Below, piece after piece: positions 32,307 to 42,572 of a stretch of DNA of 64,000 bases. Source of the DNA: Malania oleifera. Lineage: Eukaryota; Streptophyta; Magnoliopsida; Santalales; Ximeniaceae. How positions within the stretch are numbered: the first letter of the stretch is position 1; the number at the start of each line of letters is the position of its first letter. Under the pieces are notes generated by a model. The model was given only the letters and a program-made list of their open reading frames with translations. It was not told the DNA's origin and did no database searches. Made by a program: the position numbers and the translations under genes. The stretch is from the NCBI RefSeq assembly GCF_029873635.1, contig NC_080417.1:27185682-27249681 (forward strand). The letters are read 5' to 3'.

Positions 32307-33769
32307 CACCGCATTTGCAATCATTGTACATGTGCAAAAAGACTGCTACAGATATGAGATGACATCAAGAGAAACATTTTTAAGATGGAAACACCCTTAG
32401 CCATCCAGCGGACTCTGAAGCTTGGGTCGATTTTGATAAAATTCATCTGTGGTTTGCTAGTGATCCTCACAACATCATACTTGGCCTTACTTCATATAGG
32501 TTTAATCCTTTTAGTAACATGAGCAACTCGTATAACATATGACCAGTTATGATGATGCCATACAATATGCCGCCATGGCAATGTATGAAAGAACCCTTCA
32601 TTTATATATCTTTGCTTATTCCCAGACCAAGGGAATCTGGTAATGATATTGATGTGTACCTACGTCCGTTAATTAATGAGTTAAAAGAACTATGGGAAAA
32701 AGGGTTGGAGACATTCGATGTGGAAACCGGGAAAATATTTTGGATGCATGTTGTAGTGTTGTGGACAATTAATGATTTCCCTGCTTACGACAACCTATCG
32801 GGTTAGAGCACAAAAGGTTACTTAACATGCCCAGTCTATAATAAGGATGCTAGGTCCTTATCCTTGAAGCATGGACGCAAGTTATATTTTATGTGTCATC
32901 ATCATTTTCTATGACCTAGACATCCTTGGAGGATTCGTGGCATCAAAAGCTTTAATGGAAAATTTGAACGAAGGTTACAACCAAAGCAACTAAGTGGGGA
33001 TGAGATATTAAACCAGCTCAAGTTAATCGAAGATGTGAAATTTGGGAAACCATCAACCAGTAGAAAAAGAAAACGTGCTGAGTGGGAGTTGAAATGGACA
33101 AAGAAAAGCATCTTCTTTGAATTGCCATACTGGAAGAATCTTCCACTACGCCACAACTTGGATGTCATGCACATCGAAAAGAACATTTGTGAGAATGTCA
33201 TTTGTACATTGTTAGATATGAATGGGAAAACAAAGGACACCGAAAATGCTCACCGGGATATGAAAGATATGGGAATACAAGTTGAGTTACACCTGTTTCA
33301 TAATGGGGAAAAACTTCTCATGTCATATGCTTGTTACACATTTTCGAAGGATAAGAAGAAGAAATTCTTCGAATGGTTGAAATCAGTGAAGTTCCCTGAT
33401 GAATATGCATCGAACATAGCTCAATTCATAAACACGAAGGATGAGAAGATGTTAGGAATGAAAATTCATGACTGTCACGTCCTTCTAGAATGGGTTCTAC
33501 CCGTTTTCCTTCATGAACACTTGACCAAAGATGTTCGTTCAGTGCTGATTGAGCGGGGGATCTTTTTTCGACAGTTGTGCTTCAAAAAATTGAGTGTAAA
33601 CGTACTTGGACGGTTAAAGGATGATATCGTGATCATACTATGCAAGCTGGAGAAAATATTTTCGCCAGCATTCTTCGATGTGATGGTCCACCTAACTGTC
33701 CATTTACCAAGGGAGGCCATAATTGGAGGACCGGTCCAAAATCGTTGGATGTATCCTATTGAGAGATAA
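32307..33769 (+). pseudogene. CACTA TNP2 transposase core and DUF4218
   Basis: The TNP2 core continues in several frames. MTSRETFLRWKHP and HPADSEAWVDFDKIHL-like words lie at 32360-32440, then PYNMPPWQCMKEPFIYISLLIPRPRESGNDIDVYLRPLI (about 32555-32680) and IFWMHVVVLWTINDFPAYDNLSG. A stop splits the latter from the Cys/His segment at 32880-32920. From 33035 a 244-codon frame has FELPYWKNLPLRHNLDVMHIEKNICENV, and then a DUF4218-like domain (VFLHEHLTKDVRSVLIERGIFFRQLC, MVHLTVHLPREA, VQNRWMYPIER). TNP2 cuts and joins the CACTA ends. Stops and shifts make this copy inactive. Confidence 0.88.
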
Positions 33770-33849
33770 ATTATAAAGTCCTTCTATAATGGTCATGTGA
33801 TTTCATCATTTTTTTTCTTGTTTTTTTTCCTTTCTGTGTCTACAAGTTA

Positions 33850-35232
33850 ATAATGTTATGTAAAATGCACATGTTCTTTTCCACTTTGAAGGGGTATATG
33901 AGCAATAAGGCACGGCCAGAAGGTTCAATCATTGAGGCATATATTGACAGTGAATGTCTTACATTTTACTCAATGTATCTACATGATATTGACACAAGGT
34001 TCACTCGCGAGAAGCCAAATACAAACGTTCATGCTATTAATGCCGAAGATGAAGAACTGAGGAGCTCTATATTTCGAGAAAATATTCGGTCATTCGATGC
34101 ACGGGTTTACGATTTCATTGATATGGACGACCTACAAAAAGCCCATTTTTACATTCTCAATAATTGTAATGAAACTGTTCCATATATCGAGTACATGGTT
34201 CGAAACTCCTTACTTTGCATTGTATTTACATATGCATATTTATATTCTTACTTGACATTAACATGTACTATTGTTGCATATAGTGAAAATAAAGCTATAA
34301 ACTTCTGACCCAAAATAAAATAAATGTTAATGAAAGACATAAGAAGGAATTTGTCAATTGGTTTAGGAGTCGTGTAAGTAACCAATACTGTCTGAATATG
34401 AAGCAATGCATATTGTCAATGTTGACAATTTACTCATCTAAACTCCTGTTTATTTAATAAATGAAAGTCATGTATTACAATAAAGAACCAACAGCAAGTA
34501 AAGATTTGTACGCTTTGGCATGTGGACCCAATCAATGAGTTAACTGCTATAGCGGTTGCCTTATCAACGGGTTACGATTTCATACAAAGTCCCTCAAACT
34601 GAATAAAAGAACCTAAATTTGTGGGGTTGCGGTGCTAGGCACGGAAGGAGATGAAGAAATTGACTACTTTGGTGTCTTGGATGACATTATAGAGCTTAAC
34701 TATGGAGCCAATAGACTCATCCACCTGTTCAAGTGTGCCTGGTGGGACATTGGCAATAAAAAGATTAGTATAAACACGAATGCCTACTTTACCATTGTCA
34801 ATTTTAGCAAGACATGGTATCAAAGCGACGCAAACAAAACAAGTGTTTTACCTTAAAGACACAAAATTAAAGGGTGAATGGCATATGGCCCAAAAGATTC
34901 CTCCCCGAAGTTTGTATGCTATTACAGAAGTTACAAATAGGGAGAAGAGTACCAATGAGCCTGCATTCCAAGAAGATGAGTCATCTGTCAGTACAGCAGC
35001 GCAATCTCCTTTCACTGTTGTCGAAGAAGGAGCCGATCCTATACGATTGAATAGGGTAGGTGTCACGGTAGAACACGTAGGGACTGTTGACATTACAATT
35101 GAACCTTCTGTAGACGTTCACTTCATCGACGATGAGGAAACTGATGGGGAAAATGAAACAAGGGTGGAGTACTATAGTGGAGAGGAAGTCACTTTAAAAA
35201 GTGAAGATGAGACTAATATTGAGGACGTATAG
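33850..35232 (+). pseudogene. CACTA TNP2 transposase C-terminal part with DUF4216
   Basis: After an AT-rich intron-like gap (33770-33890) the coding pattern resumes with KGYMSNKARPEGSIIEAYIDSECLTFYS, the usual continuation after DUF4218. Around 34320-34370, NERHKKEFVNWFRSRV is legible. Near 34500-34630, LYALACGPNQ and INGLRF lead into DUF4216 (DYFGVLDDIIELNYGANRLIHLFKCAWWD, 34660-34750), then an acidic C-terminal tail to the TAG at 35230. Several shifts and an internal AT-rich stretch (34210-34310) suggest introns plus decay. Domain order TNP2-DUF4218-DUF4216 is that of autonomous plant CACTA elements. Confidence 0.85.
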
Positions 35233-35353
35233 GGGGTAAGCATGTTGTGTTTGTCACTATGTATCTGACATGTGTAAATAACTAAAAATATATTTATTAT
35301 GTATCCATCTAATATTCGTACTTCTTATATTTACTTGTCTAATATTTTGCAGA

Positions 35354-37091
35354 CATGGCACCAGGAGGTCGCGTGGTCGACTTCCTTCCAGGCTCTCAAC
35401 TACATCGCATGAGTATGATTCGACATCCTCAAGACCGACAGAGCCCATCACTCCTGATGCGACACCATCATTGTCTAAGCCATTGGGACCTCGGCTAGAC
35501 ATGGATACCTCAGTTCAGGATGACACGCAGGGTAAGTTGCCCACTATGAGCAGCGTTAGTAAGGTTACGATTAATTTATTTCGATGTAAACTATTGATTT
35601 TTATTCACATGTATGATGAAAATATTGTTCTTAATTTAACTCTTTTTTCAACATCGACATCCATGGTCAGATCAGGCTGTGGTGTAGCAGAGAACACGGT
35701 GCTTAAGAAGCACGTGTAGAGGACAAGGTAGCGCATTAGGATTGACATTCCTCCAGGCTTCACCACCCTATGTGATGATTAGTATCCAATGTGGATACGA
35801 GAGCTCAACATTATATGTCGACAGTATGCTCCAATCACCGCCTTCAGTTGGCCACAGGGGACTAAGGTGCAGCACATGGTTCTTTACATGTGCATCTTGG
35901 TAAGTAATCCCAAACCTTTAATTTTTTTTTTACTTTATATATTAGCAAAACAACTGTCTAACATTGTAATTGTATTACCTATGTAGGAGGAGTTTGACAT
36001 GGACATTCTCCACGCAGACCATGTGAAAAGGGCGGTGGACGTCCAACTGTACAATAAATTTAAGACCTATTGTGCGCAAATGCGCGAACATTTTCGTGCG
36101 ATGGGAGATCAAGCAGAAACCCACCCGTACGATAAGATATCCTAAGAGAATCGGGAGGTGGTGTGTCGCCATTTCCGCAATCCACACTATCAGGTGATGT
36201 GTTTGTATTATAATAACTACTTTAAGCTTTGATGTGGCTAATAAAAAGTCATTACATCTTTTTTGTAGGCTATATATGAAAAAAAAATACTGCGAACCGC
36301 AGCAAACTCCCTACGGCGCATTACGGTGGGTCGAAATTATTTATAAATCATTGAAGGGTAATTGTTATATAATAGACTATTTGACCATTACTTGAATTAC
36401 TATTAATGATGTTTTATATGATAATATAGTGTGAACCCGAGATGGGTGCAGAGGAGCCGCTGCCAGATCTTTATCACAGAACACACCAAAAGTGCTCAGG
36501 GGAGTAGTGCGACGGTGCACGAGAAAACATGTAAGTCAAAGAAAATATTTAGTTTATAATTTGATGCAAAACATCGAAGTTGTATTCTTATTTCTTCCTA
36601 TTTATCATTTTCATGATTGAAAATAGGTGAGGATGGTCGAGCTGAAGGATGCGCCTGTTGCAGAGGAGAGCCAACAAATGACAAATTACCAGATAACGAC
36701 TCAGGTGCTTGGGGAACGAGCAGGGGGCTAGGTGAAAGGTTTTGGAAGTGGATACATTGCCCCAATAGCATTATCTTTGATGGTTGTGGCGGCTCGTGCT
36801 AAGATAGAACAAGCGTGTCAAGATGTCGAGCTTGGGGCGGACGAGATGGTTCAGTGGATGCGTACAATGAACATGGAGAACCAGCAAATGAAAGACATAG
36901 TGTCTAATGTATTGACCGAGAACTAGAGTTTGAAAGACATGATGTCTAACGTCTCAATGGAGAACCGTCAATTGAAAGACAAGGTCTCCACCGTTGAAGC
37001 CATGTTTGCCGCAATTCTGAACAAGCAAGCACAGTTTGAAGAAATGATGCATCAATCTCAACCAGATGATGCAGGTGGCTCCTCTCATTAA
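35354..37091 (+). pseudogene. CACTA second ORF (Ptta/En/Spm 'Transposase_24'-type), broken
   Basis: ATG at 35354 (MAPGGRVVDFLPGS). Exon-like pieces follow, separated by AT-rich introns. IDIPPGFTTL plus WIRELNIICRQYAPI and SWPQGTKVQ lie at 35740-35880; EEFDMDILHADHVKRAVDVQLYNKFKTYCAQM at about 35985-36080; RNPHYQ at about 36178-36195; VLGERAGG and FGSGY at about 36705-36750. Last comes a coiled-coil tail of repeated MENQQMKDIVSNV-like units (36840-37010), ending FEEMMHQSQPDDAGGSSH and TAA near 37091. This is the pattern of the second CACTA protein that binds subterminal repeats. Stops occur at 35780, 36143, 36509 and 36925. Confidence 0.75.
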
Positions 37092-37133
37092 AAGGTATGT
37101 AAAACGTAATTTCAATATTATGCTGGTAGTTCT

Positions 37134-37370
37134 GTGCTTGTTTAATTGTGCTACCTAATTGCATGCGTAGTTTAGAATGTCTCTTGCATGGCGGATGCAA
37201 TAGATGTGAATTGCATGCTAGTAGTGGATATAGGTTCTCATGTGCCTTGAACTGAATCATAAATTGCTTGTTTGAACCTATCAGGTACAAGTTTTATGGG
37301 AAAATGTCCAATTTACAAACAGCATGCTGCCGAAATTTTGATAGATTTTTTTTTTCCAAAGTAAAACCTT
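37134..37370 (+). repeat. CACTA 3' direct repeat, unit 1 (partner 37744-37986)
   Basis: TGCTTGTTTAATTGTGCTACC through AAAGTAAAACCTTGTA recurs at 37744-37986 with about 10% difference. The unit ends in words of the type AAATGTCCAATTTACA and GCATGCTGCCGAAATTTT. These also occur singly near 19795, 38297 and 38761. Confidence 0.85.
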
Positions 37371-37549
37371 GTACAAAGATTATTATGTTAAAATAAATGA
37401 TAAAATATTTTTAAAAGGATGAGTGAAAACTAATTGAATATTAAATTTTATCCTAACATAATTATCGAATAGTTAGAGGAGTTAAGCTCTATCCCTAGAG
37501 AAAAAGCATAAAGAAATCATATGCATCATGTTTTACTTTTTCTTTCCTT

Positions 37550-37690
37550 TAAGGATTCCTGGATGGGTAACTCAAAAACTTAGGAGGGTTACGAGGAATT
37601 TTCTTTGGTCAGGCGAAAGGGAGAGAAAAGAGAGTTGGATTAAGTGGGAGGTGGTGATATGTCATTATAAACAGCATTGCAAACTAATTT
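37550..37690 (+). pseudogene. Fragment of an L1-type LINE reverse transcriptase C terminus
   Basis: The translation reads WVTQKLRRVTRNFLWSGE followed by ESWIKWEVV. It resembles the 'RDFLWSG...LVKWDxVC' segment after the RT of plant L1 elements. It is only about 40 codons long and lies between the two CACTA 3' direct repeats. No tail or target duplication is visible. Confidence 0.45.
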
Positions 37691-37743
37691 CCATAATATA
37701 TTAAATGATTGAATCTCTTTAATTTATGGATGATTTATATGTT

Positions 37744-37986
37744 CTATTGCTTGATTAATTGTGCTACCTGATTGCATGCGTAGTCTAGAATACCTCCTAC
37801 ATGACGGATGTAATGGATGTAAATTGCATGCTGGTAGTGGATATAGGTTCTCGTGTGTCTTGAACTGAATCATAAATTACTTATTTGAACTTATCAGGTA
37901 CAAGTTTTATGGGAAAACGTCTAATTTATAGACGACATGCTGCTGAAATTTTGGTAGATTTTTTTTTTCCAAGTAAAACCTTGTAT
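37744..37986 (+). repeat. CACTA 3' direct repeat, unit 2
   Basis: Second copy of 37134-37370. The two units flank the LINE-like fragment, so the duplication may predate or bracket its capture. Confidence 0.85.
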
Positions 37987-39190
37987 CGATGTTGGGGTTA
38001 GTGGCCTAGTAGTTCATGGTTCACTGCCAAGTGGTTAAGAGGATGGCAGGTTACAATTTTAGAGTCATTTACGACATGATAATGATTTTTTTTAAGGTAA
38101 GCTATCAAATCCTAGTATATAACTGTTTTATTCTTGTGCATAGAAAATTCAACATCTATACCTCATACTTTTAAGTCTAATACACGTGAACTTGATAAAG
38201 AGATTCATGAATCGGTATACTTCGAAAAACTAATCATGTATGAAATATGCTTAAATATTGTCAGCTAGTAAAGTTTCTGACTTGCAGATTTGTGAAATGT
38301 TCTATTTACAAATGGCATGATGTCAAAATTTTGTTAAATTCCAATGCAAAATAATCAAAGTCATATATCATATTTGTGAAAATGATTATAGTGTGCTGAA
38401 TGTCAAAAAGATTTTTGAAAGGACAAGTGAAGTTCAAATGAATTGTGAACTTCATCTCTAAATTTACTTTTGCTTACGCTAAGTGAAAATTCTATCAATA
38501 ATGGACTCATTTGCATTATTTGATTATTATAGTTGTTTTTGAATCTTAAAGAAGTCATGTAAACCTCAACATCACATTTTATTTTTTCATAGAACTATAA
38601 CTTGATATAAATTGTTTATGGGATGTATCAATACATTACATTATTTAATGTTGATTATATGAAGATCTTGTGCACTAATAAAATTCATTAATTACTGGTT
38701 GAATTATTATGAACTGTTTGTGTAAACACTTAGGTTTCAAACATATCTCTATAGAAAATGTCATATTTACAGGGGAAATGCTGTCAAAATTTCTCAAAAC
38801 TAATAAAATTTAGCAATTTAAAATTGTATCATTTTTTTTAACTTTGTCCAAATGTCCGTTTATTTTTTTATCAAATCATTGATACTTATAGTACGTAGAT
38901 GGTCAAAAATCGTATACTAGTTTTTTTTATATAATTCTTAATTTGTAAGGTTTGCGACTATCATACCATCAACACTATCCCATGCTACAGAAGGATGCAA
39001 CTTTTGATTTTTTTTTTTTATCTGAACATATGAGATTCATGTATAAAATATTTGAAATTTGTATAATGTTGTATTTGATTTTGAATTATAATTTTTAATA
39101 ATTTATGAATCTTTTTAATATTTTTGGTTTAATGTTATCTATGCAAAAATGTAATTTCTGATTTTCACAGGAATTAATGATTTAAAAAAA
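37987..39190. other. CACTA 3' non-coding region
   Basis: AT-rich, with no ORF supported. It holds two more degenerate copies of the AAATGT..TTTACA..ATGCTGTCAAAATTT word (38297 and 38757). This is ordinary sequence for the 3' flank of a CACTA transposase. Confidence 0.6.
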
Positions 39191-39344
39191 TATTAATTTT
39201 TAATTAATTAGTGACGGTTTCTATAGATATCAGTGAAAGATCAAAATCATCACTAATACTATACTATTAATGACGAATATTAATCTTTCACTAAAGGCCA
39301 AGTATTAGTGATGATTTTGATCCTTCACTAAAGTCTGACGAATT

Positions 39345-39564
39345 GTGCACCTATGAGGAAGAGTGACTTAGTTACTGTGGGAGGCAGTAAAAAGGGTAGG
39401 GGTAAACCTAAAATAACTTGGGAGGAGATAGTGAGTAAGGATTTAATATCCTTGAATCTATCAAAAGAAATGGTCCATAATCGCATAAATTGGCGGAAAA
39501 GGATTCATATAGCCGCCCCACTTAGTGGGACTAAGGCTTGGTTTTGTTGTTTTGTTGTTGTTGT
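39345..39564 (+). mobile_element. 5'-truncated RTE-like LINE insertion with 18-bp TSD
   Basis: Only the C-terminal end of a non-LTR reverse transcriptase is present: VRKSDLVTVGG-type, then GRGKPKITWEEIVSKDLISLNLSKEMVHNRINWRKRIH. It is followed by a tail of TTG repeats (GTTGTTTTGTTGTTGTTGT). ACTAAAGTCTGACGAATT is present immediately on both sides (39327-39344 and 39565-39582), a perfect 18-bp target-site duplication. The same family occurs on the minus strand at 62252. The (TTG)n tail in place of poly-A points to an RTE-type LINE. Confidence 0.88.
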
Positions 39565-40309
39565 ACTAAAGTCTGACGAATTATGATCCTTCACTAAAGG
39601 CTAATAAGTATTAGTGATGGTTTTGATCATTCACTAATACTCCACTATTAGTGACAAATTTAAAACCGTCACTAATACTACACTATTAGTGATGAATTAT
39701 AATCCTTCACTAAAGGCTAATAAGTATTAATGACAGTTTTCATCCTTCACTAATACTCCACTATTAGTGACGAATTTAAAACCGTCACTAATACTACACT
39801 ATTAGTGACAAATTATGATCCTTCACTAAAGGCTAATAAATATTAGTGACGGTTTTAATCCTTCACTAATACTACACTATTCAAAACTAAAGGCTAATAA
39901 ATATTAGTGACGGTTTTAATCCTTCACTAATACTACACTATTAGTGATAGTTTTGAAATTCGTCACTAATACCCAATTATTAGTGACAGTTTTGATCATT
40001 CACTAAAACTTCACTATTAGTGATAGTTTTGAAATTCATCACTAATACCCTACTATTAGTGACGAATTTGTGTTGTGCCTCTATAAAATTTATAATAACG
40101 ATACTGGAGTTTTAGTGACAGTTATAGTCCATCACTAATACTCTATTATTAGTGACGGTTTCAAAATTCGTTACTAATAATTAGTAGTAATGGCAGATAT
40201 AGCAACTAATTTAAAACCGTCACTAATACTTATAAATTCATTACTAATACTATTAGTGACGAATTTATAAGTATTAGTGATGATTTTGATCATTTACTAA
40301 TAACCTTAT

Positions 40310-40321
40310 TTTTTGTAGTGA
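40310..40321 (+). repeat. CACTA right terminal inverted repeat
   Basis: TTTTTTGTAGTG is the reverse complement of CACTACAAAAAA, the superfamily terminus. SIRE-like LTR sequence follows directly (AACCTTTGATTTTAAC). No matching left terminus was found at 17506. Confidence 0.8.
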
Positions 40322-40522
40322 ACCTTTGATTTTAACTTATCTTAGTCGACCGACCTCCTCGTGTATAAAACACCTCAGTTGACTAACCCTTCATCTTAGC
40401 CTATCATTCAAAACCTCAGTTGATCGACCACTTTTACTCATGAATAGCTGAGCTAACAAACTATAGTATTTTAGCTTGTGTTAGCTTCAACCGACCAAGC
40501 CATATGCTTTAAAAACACCTAT
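40322..40522 (+). repeat. Right half of the SIRE-like 3' LTR split by the CACTA
   Basis: AACCTTTGATTTTAACTTATC through ATGCTTTAAAAACACC matches 15485-15682 and 4222-4415 of the two 5' LTRs. It continues the LTR that breaks off at 17505. It ends without an LTR terminus, cut by different sequence. Confidence 0.85.
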
Positions 40523-41340
40523 CGCGACATTCCCGAGGCGAATTGGATAAGGTGGTTCTAAAAATATTTTCATGGAAAACATGGTGTAATGAAGTCTTCA
40601 CTAACATTTTAGTGTGGTTAGAAGACTTGATTACTATCCAATTAAGGGTAGATTCGGTCTGCGTATATCAGAGTTGGGATCGGTAGTTTGGTTACGCGAA
40701 GGGAAGGTATTAGCACCCCCTACATGCATGTTCTACGAATGGTATCTAATTAATTGAAAACTATCCCAAATTAAATTCGAAAAGCCTTTTATGTTACTCC
40801 CTTTGTGAATTTACAAAATGCAAATAAATGAACCACACATAATATACAATATGTACATATTCTTTGATAACTTGGGTACGTGAAACTTTAAAAGCTCATA
40901 CCATTTTTGTTGTAATCGTCGGGAAAGAAAATTGAGAAAATATTGTACAAAAATATCTCCTAGAATTGCTTCACAAACTCCATAGAAATTTTTTTTAAAA
41001 AAAAAATATCAAATAGTATTTTTCAAATTTTTTTGAGAGGTTTTAAACTCATTTGAGATGAAAAGTTTGCAAAACAATTTTCTAAAAAAAATATATCAAA
41101 TAGTATTTTTCAAATTTTTTTGAGAGGTTTTAAACTCATTTGAGATGAAAAGTTTGCAAAACAATTTTCTAGACCTAAAAAACAAATTTTTTTTGGATTT
41201 TTCTCTAATTTTTCTGAATTTTTGGTGCTTTTTCTAGATTTTTCCAAATTAAATAACAAAAAGACAAAAATAAAAAAATATAGAAAATGAGAAGACTGGT
41301 TTGAAACCAGTTCAGGGGTTAACCGTGAAAGTGCTCATGG
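40523..41340. other. Unassigned LTR-like sequence with an 85-bp tandem duplication
   Basis: It starts TATCGCGACATTCCCGAGGCG and includes GGGAAGGTATTAGCACCCCC, words common in plant Gypsy-type LTRs, but no boundaries or coding region are visible. About 85 bp (TATCAAATAGTATTTTTC ... AAAACAATTTTCT) is repeated in tandem at 41001-41082 and 41083-41170. Confidence 0.45.
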
Positions 41341-42010
41341 CTGTGAATCAAAATGAGTGTAAAAGTTAGTAAGTGCGTGCATGTGTGCAACAATGTGTGT
41401 GTGAAAAAGTGCGAGCATACATTTGTATTAACAGTATATGTAAAATGTGTGTGGAAGAATTGTGAGTGGACAAATGTGTGTAAATGATATGTGCGTTAAT
41501 GTGTGTGGAAGAGGTGTGTATAAACAATGTGTGAGTAGAGTGTGGGTATGAATGTGTGCACAGGTAAGTAAATGAGTTAATACGCAACTTAGTAAATGGG
41601 TTAGTATACGAGTTAGTAAGAGTTAGTATACAAGTAAGTAAATGGGTTAGCATACAAGTTTGTAAGAGTTAGTATACAACTAAGTAAATGGGTTAGTATA
41701 CAAGTTAGTAAGAGTTAGTATACAAGTAAGTAAATGGGTTAGTATACAAGTTAGTAAGAGTTAGTAAACAAGTTAGCATGAGTTAGTATGCAAGTTGGTA
41801 AATGAGTTAGTATACAAATTAGTAAATGAATTAGTAAACAAGTTAGCATATGAATTAGTATGCAAGTTAGTATATGAGAGTTAGCATGAGTTAGAGAATG
41901 CATGAGTTAGTATTTGAGTGAGTATGAGAGTTAGTATATGAATTAATGAATGCATGAGTTAGTATGTGTTAGTCAATGTATGAGTTAGTATATGTTAGTG
42001 TACAAGTTAG
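41340..42010. repeat. GTTAGTA-type minisatellite
   Basis: A GTGTGTG-rich stretch (41375-41560) grades into tandem units of about 15-45 bp built from AGTTAGTATACAAGTTAGTA and AAGTAAATGGGTTAGTATAC. Units vary by single changes. ORFs across it are repeat translations. Confidence 0.9.
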
Positions 42011-42570
42011 ATATAATACAACAATCTTGTAAAACAGGATGCAAACCCCACACTCTACTTACTCTTCAAATCAAATTCTGATCTCAAACCCCAAACCAAC
42101 CCCAACTGATGCTGCCAACTCAAAACCTCTTTCAATAATCTGTCTAAAAATAACATTGGTTTGGGCAATTTATCAAGCAGGTGGTAGGGATTTTGAATCG
42201 AAGCACGGATTTTTTCAGAATAAAATCCATTAACAGCAACCCATAACACAAACAAATTCAACAAAGCCCAATGATCGGAGAAAAATCCCAACTCCGATTA
42301 TCAACAAACAAAACTTACCTAGTTGGAAAATCCTTAGAACAAGATAAAATTTAATACAAGGGCGGAGTTAATGGGGTCTGGAGGTGTTCACGGCCGGGGG
42401 TGGTGCGCTAGCTTGGTCGTGTTAATTGTAGCTACTGCAGTGGGGATGAAGCTGTGAAGTGTTTGGATGGTGGCCGGAGCAAGTTGTGGGTTAGAAACAT
42501 AAAGAGATGGAGAGAAACAAACGATGAGGGAAGCTGTTTGGGGGTTTACAGTGAAAAAATAGGTGGTGGG
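42011..42570. other. Unassigned sequence left of a truncated copia
   Basis: No family is recognised. A short G-rich block lies at 42360-42400. Overlapping ORFs on both strands (42040-42680) are mutually exclusive and look incidental. The right part merges with the truncated 3' end of the minus-strand copia. Confidence 0.4.
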
Positions 42571-42572
42571 AT

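Larger units (their letters stand above)
17506..40321 (+). mobile_element. CACTA (En/Spm) DNA transposon, split by a copia element
   Basis: Parts in order: left subterminal array (17540-18185), C-rich leader (18220-18520), AT-rich non-coding region (to 20730), inserted copia (20731-31318), TNP2 transposase (31472-35232), second ORF (35354-37091), 3' non-coding repeats and the right subterminal array (39190-40321). It ends in TTTTTTGTAGTG, the reverse complement of CACTACAAAAAA. Without the copia it would be about 12.2 kb, normal for an autonomous CACTA. LTR sequence of a SIRE-like element lies on both sides (to 17505 and from 40322), so it inserted in that LTR. The left CACTA terminus is missing: LTR sequence up to GGGTCAAA joins TCGCGCGGG directly. 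The coding regions are broken by stops and frameshifts. Confidence 0.8.
39190..40321. repeat. Right CACTA subterminal repeat array
   Basis: More than fifteen units of TATTAGTGACGGTTTTGATC and CCTTCACTAATACTACACTA alternate to 40321. Some 60-bp groups are repeated almost exactly (39825-39945). The array is interrupted by a LINE fragment at 39345-39564. It matches the left array in its TAGTGACGG/CCGTCACTA core. Confidence 0.88.

Noticed and set aside
41366..41653. Minus-strand 95-codon Thr/His/Ser-rich frame
   Set aside because: Translation of the GT-rich minisatellite.
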